64,000 nucleotides of DNA from JBCDAP01 sp038747915 (GTDB lineage: Bacteria; Planctomycetota; Phycisphaerae; Phycisphaerales; UBA1924). Numbering within the stretch: the stretch's first letter is position 1; every line of letters starts with the position of its first letter. The DNA is taken from the NCBI GenBank assembly GCA_038747915.1, contig JBCDJJ010000001.1, positions 39,984 through 103,983 on the forward strand, given 5' to 3'. The position numbers and the translations under genes are program-made. Under the pieces are notes generated by a model that ran no database searches, was not told the DNA's origin, and worked only from the letters and a program-made list of their open reading frames with translations. Positions 1-7,318 of the stretch are shown piece after piece.

Positions 1-291
1 GGCTCCTTCACCCACACCACAGAGGGGGGCAATACAGAGACCTTTACTACAACGATTGAGGTCAACGGCGCGACCATCCTCGACAACGTGTTCCAGGTGC
101 TTCAGAGCGCGCCGCTTGTCGGATCGGGCAGCACGCTCACGGTCGGATTCGCAGCGAACACGGACCCGGGCTTCTTTGATCAGGAGGCTTTCGCGTTCCG
201 AAATATCGAGGTTTCGGTCGTCCCGGCTCAATCCGTCGGAGTCGTGTTGCTGCCAGTTGGAATCATGGCGACGAGGCGTCGCGCGTACTGA
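1..291 (+). CDS. 3' end of a secreted PEP-CTERM-like protein (partial)
   Basis: The frame is open from the first base and stops at TGA 289-291, so only about 96 C-terminal residues are present. The visible part is Thr/Ser-rich and beta-strand-like. It ends with VVPAQSVGVVLLPVGIMATRRRAY-type logic: a Val-Pro, a hydrophobic stretch of about 12 residues, then a basic RRR cluster. That order is typical of exosortase-sorted PEP-CTERM tails, although the usual Pro-Glu-Pro is reduced to Val-Pro here. By family knowledge such proteins are exported, processed by an exosortase and retained at the surface or released. The function of the missing N-terminal part cannot be judged. No exosortase gene lies in the window. 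Confidence 0.6.
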   Translation, partial: GSFTHTTEGGNTETFTTTIEVNGATILDNVFQVLQSAPLVGSGSTLTVGFAANTDPGFFDQEAFAFRNIEVSVVPAQSVGVVLLPVGIMATRRRAY

Positions 292-326
292 TTGTCTTCC
301 CGGTGTTCGCGTCCTCCTCTGATGAG

Positions 327-346
327 GGGGCGCTTTCTCCCGCCCC
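327..346 (+). terminator. Possible hairpin terminator after the first gene
   Basis: A 6-bp all-GC stem (GGGGCG at 327-332, CGCCCC at 341-346) with a CT-rich 8-nt loop lies 36 bases after the stop of the first gene. There is no T-run, so termination is only a guess. Confidence 0.3.
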
Positions 347-422
347 GGTCTGTCGCGGAGCGAGAGAACGCGCCCGAGATGGCTGGGCGAATGTTCGGCC
401 GCACATGCACGGAGTCAGTCTG

Positions 423-2786
423 GTGAAGCTATTCACTCATTCTCGCCCTGTGGGAACCACCATCGCGCTGTCGTGTGTCGGACTCAGCGTCAGCGCCGGA
501 ATGGTCGCCGCCCCGCCTGAGCTGCCGGCTCATGCAGCTGATGCGCTACCGGACCTCAGCATGGCCCACGCAAGCGATTCGTTGCTGGTGCGCTGCGCCG
601 CGGGTGCTGATCATCAGGCGTTCAAGGATGCCATCGCTGCGCTTGGCGGGTCTGTGGTCTGGGAGTCGGCGGCGGTCCCCGGTCTGTGTCGCGTGTCGAT
701 CGACGCCCCGGTCGAGCAGGCACTCATCGAGTTTCAGTCGAAGCCAGCGCTTGTGATGTGCGTCGAGCCCGATTGGATCGGTCGTATCGAGCTCGTCCCA
801 AATGATCCCTTCTTCTCGAGCCAGTGGAGCAAGCTCAATACAGGCCAGTTCATCGATGGCGTTCGTGGGACGCCAGGCGCCGATATCAATGCGGCGCCCG
901 CGTGGGATCTCTTCACTGGAACGTCGGATACCGTGGTCGCGATCATTGATACAGGAGCGGTCTACTCTCACCCCGATCTGATCGACAACATCTGGACCAA
1001 CACCGATGAGATCCCCGCGAACGGCATCGACGACGATGCCAACGGGTACATCGATGACATTCACGGCTACGACTTCCTGAACGACAGCGGTTCGACCATC
1101 GAGTCGCTCGCCGACAACCCGGTGCATGCCACGCACATCGCAGGAGTCATCGGTGCGAGCGGCGACAATGGTGTCGGCATTGCTGGCATCAACTGGGATG
1201 TCCGCCTGATGTACCTCAAGGTCGCCGATGTCAACGGCAACATCCAGGTCGGTCGTGCGGTGGAGGCCATCGAGTACGCCGTTGCGAACGGTGCCACCAT
1301 CTCAAACAACAGTTACAGCTACAACTTTCCAAGCCCGGCTCTCCAAGCGGTCATCGCGTCTGCGAGTGCGAACGACCATGTCTTCGTCGCGAGCTCGGGG
1401 AATGATGGCACGTCTGAGGGCGGCTACCCATGCGCGTTCGAGCTGGACAATATCACATGCGTGACGGCGCTCACCAATCGCGATCTGCTCCCCGGGTTCG
1501 CGCAGTACAACGAGGTGGATGTCGACCTGGGCGCACCGGGGGTCGATGTGCTGTCAACCGTGCCGTTCGAGGCAGCGGCGACGGGCTACGGCCTGCTCAC
1601 CGGCACATCGTTCGCGAGCCCACAGGTCACCGGCGCCGCTGCGCTCCTCCGTGGCTATCGCCCGATGTGGACCGCCACGCAGATCATTGAGCACCTGCAC
1701 GCGACAACACGGTCCGTCGACGATCTCGCCGGCCGGACGGTCACGGGAGGCGCGCTCGACCTCGGGGCCGTGATGACTGGCGCCTTTCTCCCACCGACGT
1801 TCGACGCTGTGACGACACCCGAGGGTCTTACGCCGCCATGTACACCTGTGACCGTGTCGGCGATCGCCGATCCGCGTGAGGATGTCATCATCTTTGATCC
1901 GCGCGTGATCTACCGTCTCGACGCCGGACCTTGGCAGGAAGAACCGCTCGACGAGGATGGTCATGCCACACTTCCCGCGGTCTTGTGCGGTCAGACACTC
2001 GAGTACTACTTCCTCACGAGAGGCTTTGAATCCGGTGACATCACCTATCCTGTGGCCGGCCCGGATCAGCCGCTCGTGCTAGAAGGTGGAGTGCTTGGCG
2101 AGGTGTACGCCGACTCCTTCATGATCGACAACGGATGGACACAGGGCTGGCCCGGCGATACCGCGGTGTCGGGTTTCTGGTCGCGCGGCACACCCTCGAT
2201 GACCTCGGCACAGCCTGGCGCGGGCTCGGATGACGACTTCTGCTTCGTTACCGACGGCAGTGACAACGGTCTTCTCGGTGCCTTCGACGTCGACGGAGGC
2301 ACGACCTCGCTCGTCAGCCCGCGGATCGATCTCGCCGGTGCTTCCGATGTGGTGATCTCCTACGATCGGTGGTTCCACAATCAATTCGGCACCACACCGA
2401 ACGAGGACGTCTTCACGGTCGAGGTTTCAAACGATGATGGCCTGACCTGGGTGATCGCGGAGACTGTCGGTCCGACCGGAACCGGCACCGCTGGGGGCTG
2501 GATCCCCTCATCGGTCCAGCTCGACAGCTTCATCATGCCCACCACATCGGTCCGTATCCGCTTTGTAGCGGGCGACACGGGTGGCTTCTCGATTGTCGAG
2601 GCGGGGGTCGACAATATCCGCATCTCGGCGAGAACCTGCGGCGTCCAGAGCCTCAGCGCTGACGTCACCGGTGATGGCGTCGTCAACGCCAATGATGTTC
2701 AGGCGTACCTGGCGTCCCTCTCAGGCACCGACTCGTTCGACGTGGCAGCGTTCTTCCTCGACCTGTCGTTGGCCTGCAGCGAGTAG
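423..2786 (+). CDS. Secreted S8 (subtilisin-like) serine protease with C-terminal dockerin-like module
   Basis: This is a subtilase with an intact triad. Numbered from the GTG at 423, the Asp is in IIDTG (about residue 176), the His in HATHIAG (about 235) and the Ser in GTSFASP (about 396). The GTG is chosen because GGAG sits 8 bases before it and it opens directly into a basic, hydrophobic signal peptide (VKLFTHSRPVG then ALSCVGLSVSAGMVAA). An in-frame ATG at 405 is an alternative. A propeptide-like segment precedes the catalytic domain. A jelly-roll or MAM-like beta domain follows at about 590-740. The end carries a dockerin-like loop (DVTGDGVVNANDV) closed by Cys residues, as in the other exported proteins here. 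It probably degrades extracellular protein. It may stand alone rather than belong to an operon. Confidence 0.9.
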   Translation: MKLFTHSRPVGTTIALSCVGLSVSAGMVAAPPELPAHAADALPDLSMAHASDSLLVRCAAGADHQAFKDAIAALGGSVVWESAAVPGLCRVSIDAPVEQALIEFQSKPALVMCVEPDWIGRIELVPNDPFFSSQWSKLNTGQFIDGVRGTPGADINAAPAWDLFTGTSDTVVAIIDTGAVYSHPDLIDNIWTNTDEIPANGIDDDANGYIDDIHGYDFLNDSGSTIESLADNPVHATHIAGVIGASGDNGVGIAGINWDVRLMYLKVADVNGNIQVGRAVEAIEYAVANGATISNNSYSYNFPSPALQAVIASASANDHVFVASSGNDGTSEGGYPCAFELDNITCVTALTNRDLLPGFAQYNEVDVDLGAPGVDVLSTVPFEAAATGYGLLTGTSFASPQVTGAAALLRGYRPMWTATQIIEHLHATTRSVDDLAGRTVTGGALDLGAVMTGAFLPPTFDAVTTPEGLTPPCTPVTVSAIADPREDVIIFDPRVIYRLDAGPWQEEPLDEDGHATLPAVLCGQTLEYYFLTRGFESGDITYPVAGPDQPLVLEGGVLGEVYADSFMIDNGWTQGWPGDTAVSGFWSRGTPSMTSAQPGAGSDDDFCFVTDGSDNGLLGAFDVDGGTTSLVSPRIDLAGASDVVISYDRWFHNQFGTTPNEDVFTVEVSNDDGLTWVIAETVGPTGTGTAGGWIPSSVQLDSFIMPTTSVRIRFVAGDTGGFSIVEAGVDNIRISARTCGVQSLSADVTGDGVVNANDVQAYLASLSGTDSFDVAAFFLDLSLACSE

Positions 2787-2868
2787 CATTCGCAGCGCGC
2801 CCGAAGCGAGAGCCGTTCCAACGGGCCTTCGTACTCGGCCGCCGGTCGGCCCCGCAACATCGAAAATT

Positions 2869-2878
2869 ATCATATGAT
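2869..2878. promoter_or_regulatory. Palindrome upstream of the G-D-D-x-Y protein gene
   Basis: ATCATATGAT is a perfect 10-bp palindrome about 82 bases before the ATG at 2961, in the only AT-rich stretch of the 174-bp gap. It could be an operator or overlap a -10 element (TATCAT). No factor can be assigned. Confidence 0.25.
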
Positions 2879-2960
2879 CGCGATCGCTCGCGGTTGGGAG
2901 CGTCGATGTGGTCGGCGTTCGTGACCAACGGGAGTGTCTGCTCTCGCGGAGATCAACACC

Positions 2961-5435
2961 ATGGCCAATGATTACTTTGGGCGTCGGAGAACTCCATTCC
3001 TTCTCGCGAGTGCGCTGTGTCTCAGCGTCATAACAGGGGCAGCTGCGGCTCAGCAGAGGGCAGGATCGTCCGCTGGGCAGTTCGGCGGCTCACCGCCGCT
3101 ACAGGGTGCGTTTCATTCATGGTGGCAAGAAGATGATCGAGCCCTCTTCGAGGAGGCGCTCGCCCTCACGGGCCTGACCGCTGACGAGTTCCAGCTCCCG
3201 GTCGAACAGGTCGGCGTGTGGGGTGGTGACCGGTATCGGCTGCCACGATTCGATCTGTTCTTCAAGAACATCTGGGCGATCAGCCCGTTCACGCACCGCT
3301 TGGCGCGCACCATTCTCGATCGTGCCGACAGCCCGCTCGCCCTGAGCTACCTCGTCCAATCCCCGACCGGGTTCCGTGTCCGCGACAGCGTGTACAGCTC
3401 GTATCTCACGACAACACGGGAGCGCGTGGAAGCCGATGGTGCCATGGCGCTCGCGAACGCGCTCGAGCATCTGGGCGCGGGCGATGCGGATGAGATCGCC
3501 AAAGAAGACGGGTATGCGGAACTGCCACCCGAGGTGAACAGAGCTGCATCCATGTTGGTCTACCAGATCGTGCAGGCCAGTGCGTACCGAGCAGTCGGTC
3601 TTACAGAGCCGCTCGAAGCAATCGGGTTCGAGCCACAAGATGTCTACGACGACATGTACAGCTCGATCTTTTTCGGCCAGACACTCGATGACACCCAGCC
3701 CACGGCACCGCACGAACTTGCAAGAGAGACGCTCGAGATGAATCGCATTCTCGAAGCTGTTGACCTCAACACAGTGTTTCGCGGTGCGAACGCGCTCATG
3801 CTTGGGGCGCAGTATGCGAAGGACGAGCTCACCGGTGAACATATCAAGCAGCGCGAGGTCGAGCTGCTCCGTGAAGCCGCGCCGAAGGACGACGAGGGCG
3901 AGGTGATCGATCCGGACGCTCTCGAAAAGCAGATCGCCGGTGTCACCGCGAGCGATCTGGTTCGTCATCTTGCTGACGCGTCTTTCGCGTTCGCCATCGA
4001 AACCGATCTAGGATGGATCCGGTTGAGCGGTGCCGGCTCGCAGACCTATGGTGCGTCCGCTGAAGAGGGGCATGACCTCCTCGTTATCGATACCGGCGGC
4101 GACGATGTCTACGTCCGGGCCGCATCAACGCCGAGCTATGCGCACGGGATCGCGGTCACGATCGATCTTGTTGGGAATGACACCTACCAGTCACCTGATT
4201 ACAACGCGTGGGACGAGTACTCAAAGCGGGTCGATGGCCGCAGTGATGAGTTCGAGTACCACATGCCGGAGGATCACGAGCCGTCGTTTGCAGCCGGTGT
4301 GTGCGGTTACGGGGTACTGCTTGATCTTGCGGGCGATGATCGCTACGCGTCGACGTTCGTCGGGCAGGGTGCCGCGATCATGGGCTTCGCGATGCTCTAC
4401 GACTCGAGCGGCAACGACACCTACACGGGAGACACCATGCTCCAGGGTGCTGCTCGCTTCGGTGCAGCGGCACTCGTCGATCGTGAGGGTGATGACACAT
4501 ACCTGTGTTTCCTGCGATCCCAGGGCTACGCCGGCACGCTGGGATCCGGCCTGATCCTCGACACCGCGGGGGACGACCGCTACCACGCGGTGAACTTCCT
4601 TAGCAAGGATGAATTCGGGTACACCGTGAAGTACGCGTGGTTCAACGATGAGCCGGATGCGCTCAACATGTCGCAGGGATATGCGCACGGGCGACGCGCG
4701 GACATGTCCGACGGCCACTCGCGCGCCGGAGGTGTGGGCATGCTCATCGACGGCGGATCGGGCGACGACATCTACGAAGCCGACATCTTCTGCCAGGGCT
4801 CGAGCTACTGGTACAGCCTCGGCACGCTTTACGATGACGGTGGCGATGACCGTTATACGGCGTCGGCCTACGGGATCGCGTCTCCGGTGCACTTCACCGT
4901 TGGCGTGCTGATCGACGTGGCGGGCGACGATGTCTACCGCGCGCACCGTCACCATGGGTGCGGCTTTGCAAGAGACCTCTCGATTGGCTGGTTTGAGGAT
5001 GGAGGCGGTCACGACACCTACTACGGCAACGATTCGGCCTTTGGCGTCGGGAATGTGAACAGCCTGGCGGTGTTCTGGGATCGAGGTGGTGACGATACCT
5101 ACTTTGCGCGCGAGAAGTCGTTCGGACAGCCCACCATCGGGGGAACCGGTTCGATCCGGGATGTGATCGTCAACTCGGGCATGTTCATCGATGCCGCAGG
5201 GCAGGATCGCTACTTTGCACTCACAGATGAGATGGTCGCTCGCAGCCGGCGGCCCTTTGACTATGGCAAGGACGAGGGGCTGGAGCCGTTCGTGCTGCAG
5301 TACCGGGGCGAGCAGCAAGAGATGAGTGACGGTATCCGCGCTTCATGGCACAGCGTGCATGATGACAGCCCGGGTTCCACCGGGGCGATCGTCGATCATC
5401 AAGACTGGGACGACGGCACTCCTAGTACAAACTAA
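2961..5435 (+). CDS. Large secreted protein with twelve G-D-D-x-Y repeats, unknown function
   Basis: The start at 2961 follows GGAG at 9 bases and begins a clear signal peptide (MANDYFGRRRTPFLLASAL, ending near GAAAA). About 360 residues of helical, globular-looking sequence follow. Then come twelve spaced repeats of the pattern hydrophobic-hydrophobic-hydrophobic-D/E-x-x-G-D/N/H/Q-D-x-Y, for example LLDLAGDDRY, LILDTAGDDRY and VLIDVAGDDVY. The spacing is irregular, 25-45 residues. The acidic turn in each repeat resembles a Ca2+-binding beta-roll or beta-solenoid turn, but the Gly-rich nonapeptide of RTX proteins is absent. A full-length paralogue lies at 25857-28280 with the same domain order and repeat number. 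I recognise no enzyme motif. A Ca2+-binding extracellular structural or adhesive role is a guess. Confidence 0.85.
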   Translation: MANDYFGRRRTPFLLASALCLSVITGAAAAQQRAGSSAGQFGGSPPLQGAFHSWWQEDDRALFEEALALTGLTADEFQLPVEQVGVWGGDRYRLPRFDLFFKNIWAISPFTHRLARTILDRADSPLALSYLVQSPTGFRVRDSVYSSYLTTTRERVEADGAMALANALEHLGAGDADEIAKEDGYAELPPEVNRAASMLVYQIVQASAYRAVGLTEPLEAIGFEPQDVYDDMYSSIFFGQTLDDTQPTAPHELARETLEMNRILEAVDLNTVFRGANALMLGAQYAKDELTGEHIKQREVELLREAAPKDDEGEVIDPDALEKQIAGVTASDLVRHLADASFAFAIETDLGWIRLSGAGSQTYGASAEEGHDLLVIDTGGDDVYVRAASTPSYAHGIAVTIDLVGNDTYQSPDYNAWDEYSKRVDGRSDEFEYHMPEDHEPSFAAGVCGYGVLLDLAGDDRYASTFVGQGAAIMGFAMLYDSSGNDTYTGDTMLQGAARFGAAALVDREGDDTYLCFLRSQGYAGTLGSGLILDTAGDDRYHAVNFLSKDEFGYTVKYAWFNDEPDALNMSQGYAHGRRADMSDGHSRAGGVGMLIDGGSGDDIYEADIFCQGSSYWYSLGTLYDDGGDDRYTASAYGIASPVHFTVGVLIDVAGDDVYRAHRHHGCGFARDLSIGWFEDGGGHDTYYGNDSAFGVGNVNSLAVFWDRGGDDTYFAREKSFGQPTIGGTGSIRDVIVNSGMFIDAAGQDRYFALTDEMVARSRRPFDYGKDEGLEPFVLQYRGEQQEMSDGIRASWHSVHDDSPGSTGAIVDHQDWDDGTPSTN

Positions 5436-5582
5436 GCCGTGTCCGCGCACGCACCGGGCGTTCGCAGTGGATCCAACAGATGATGTGCGCGCAGGTTCGG
5501 GTTATGAATGACGTGGTTAGCAAGCCATCGGAAGTCATAGTCGTAGTAGTTTCTACATTAGAGCGGTTGCCATCTATGTGAA

Positions 5583-7163
5583 CTATGCGCCGGAGATCCG
5601 CCGCTGCGGTGCGGGTTCTCGGGCGAGGTCGGCCTGGACGAGTTGTTCCATCAGTTGGGCGCGGGTGCCGGTGTACGCGGGGTCGTGGAAGCGATTGCGG
5701 CGCTCGTTCGGATCGTCTTGGAGATCGAAGAGTTCGCCCCAGTCACGGCCTCGATACACCGTGAGCTTGTAACGCTGTGTCACGAGTGTGCGGAGGTGAA
5801 CAGCGTCCGAATCGTTGTGGTGGTTCTCGATGATGGCGTGATCACGCGGCATCGCACCGCCGGCCCATGCGTCGAGCGCATCGATGCCCTGCATGTGCCT
5901 GGGGATCTCAAGACCCGCAGCAGCCATGAACGTCGGGGCGACATCGAGCAACGAGTACACCCGATCGTCCGTGTGCCCGCTGGGGATGCGGCCTGGCCAG
6001 GCCGCGATCGTCGGGACTCGGATGACATCTTCGTAATGGAACGGCCCCTTTGCGATGAGGCCGTGCTCTCCTACGAAGTGCCCATGGTCGGAGGTGAAGT
6101 AGATCAAGGTGTTGTCAAGAATGCGGAGCTGTTCGAGGCGATCGAGCGTTTTCCCGATCCAGTGGTCCATGAAGCTGATCATGCCGTAGTAGATGGCCTG
6201 CGCTCGCTTGAGATCATCTTCGGCGACGCCGACGTGCGGGTGATAGCCGTGGTTGTTGAGACCATCCTTAGAGTACTCGGCGAAGGTCGCGTTCGGATCT
6301 CTTGTCTGACGGTGCGGCGGCGGCATCCCGTCAAACTCTCCATCGACATCGCGACCAACGGACATATCCGCGGCGGCGTACATGCTCGCCCACGGCTCGG
6401 GGACGCAGTAGGGGGGATGCGGGTCGTGGTAGCTCGACCAGATGAAGAATGGCGTGCCCGCTTCGTACGCCCGGTCGATTGCAGCGATCGTGCGTTCTCC
6501 TGTCCAGGTTGTGTAGTGGAACTCTTCGGGGAGCTTCCAGCTCATATCGGCCCGCCAGCCGTACCCCGGACCGCCGGTGATGGGTGGCGCGAGCGATGCG
6601 TGCGTGGGAGTCAGGGAGATGCCGTCGTTACCGATCTGAAAGTAGTCGGCCCAGTTCGAGAGCCCCTTCTCTTCCATCCAGATCGCGTAGTGCTGGCCGA
6701 CGTGGCCTTCATCGGCGTGGTTGCGCGCCAATTCGACGTGATCGAAGCCGTACCACGGCGTTTGCGTGCTATTGAAGCTGCGCCAGAACTCGAGATCGTG
6801 CAGGGTCGGGTAGCTCTCGATGGAGTGGCAGTCATCGGTGGACCTGAGCGGCTGGAAGTGTGCCTTGCCGATGAGTGTGCTGACGTAGCCCGCGCCGCGG
6901 AGGTGGTCCCCGAGCGTCGGCACCTGCTCGGGCAGCTTCGTGCCGAGCGTGTACGCGCCGTGCGCCGAGGGGTACATGCCGGTGATCAATGATGCCCGGC
7001 TGGGTGTGCAGGTCGGGTTCGTGCAGTACGCCCGGGTGAGGTTCGTACCCATCGCTGCAAGCCGATCGAGGTTGGGTGTATGGATCCGCGGATTGAGCAC
7101 ACCAAGCGTCGACCAATGCTGCTGATCAGAAGTCAGAAGGAGCAGATTCGGGGGGGCGGTCAC
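5583..7163 (-). CDS. Sulfatase (type I, formylglycine-dependent), no signal peptide
   Basis: This is an alkaline-phosphatase-superfamily sulfatase. It opens with the metal-site strand NLLLLTSDQQ. It carries the maturation motif CTPSR, in which Cys52 would become formylglycine, and the later signature GYVSTLIGKAHF. The metal-binding pair TSDHGHFVGEHG lies in the second half. Its 526 residues fit the family. Unlike the two sulfatases upstream it starts directly with the catalytic strand and has no signal peptide, so it is probably cytoplasmic. It would then desulfate imported oligosaccharides before or after the GH2 enzyme encoded just upstream. It is the last gene of the minus-strand locus that begins with the LacI gene at 22917. 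The sulfatase subfamily and the substrate ester position cannot be read by eye. Confidence 0.93.
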   Translation of the reverse strand: MTAPPNLLLLTSDQQHWSTLGVLNPRIHTPNLDRLAAMGTNLTRAYCTNPTCTPSRASLITGMYPSAHGAYTLGTKLPEQVPTLGDHLRGAGYVSTLIGKAHFQPLRSTDDCHSIESYPTLHDLEFWRSFNSTQTPWYGFDHVELARNHADEGHVGQHYAIWMEEKGLSNWADYFQIGNDGISLTPTHASLAPPITGGPGYGWRADMSWKLPEEFHYTTWTGERTIAAIDRAYEAGTPFFIWSSYHDPHPPYCVPEPWASMYAAADMSVGRDVDGEFDGMPPPHRQTRDPNATFAEYSKDGLNNHGYHPHVGVAEDDLKRAQAIYYGMISFMDHWIGKTLDRLEQLRILDNTLIYFTSDHGHFVGEHGLIAKGPFHYEDVIRVPTIAAWPGRIPSGHTDDRVYSLLDVAPTFMAAAGLEIPRHMQGIDALDAWAGGAMPRDHAIIENHHNDSDAVHLRTLVTQRYKLTVYRGRDWGELFDLQDDPNERRNRFHDPAYTGTRAQLMEQLVQADLAREPAPQRRISGA

Positions 7164-7200
7164 GGCTCGTCACTCCACCGGTGGGATGTCCACCATTAAC

Positions 7201-7210
7201 TGATCGATCA
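7201..7210. promoter_or_regulatory. Palindrome TGATCGATCA upstream of the sulfatase gene
   Basis: A perfect 10-bp palindrome lies 37 bases before the sulfatase start, in the 155-bp gap behind the GH2 gene. Related TTGATCAA palindromes occur at 12160-12167 (before the hydrolase gene) and at 22987-22994 (before the LacI gene). This could be a shared operator of the locus or chance. Confidence 0.25.
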
Positions 7211-7318
7211 AGAAAACTCGAGATCGGGTCACCACTCTTGGGGCATCTCTCTCCAGCGCGAGTTCATGTTCTACACGAGTCTCGCGGGTGCGGCGTGGAG
7301 CGATGAGTTCCCTCGTTC

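Noticed and set aside
2961..5435. RTX toxin/haemolysin-type repeats
   Set aside because: The G-G-x-G-x-D-x-U-x nonapeptide is missing; spacing is 25-45 residues rather than nine.
5643..6992. 449-codon + strand frame
   Set aside because: Antisense to the sulfatase gene, whose motifs are unambiguous.
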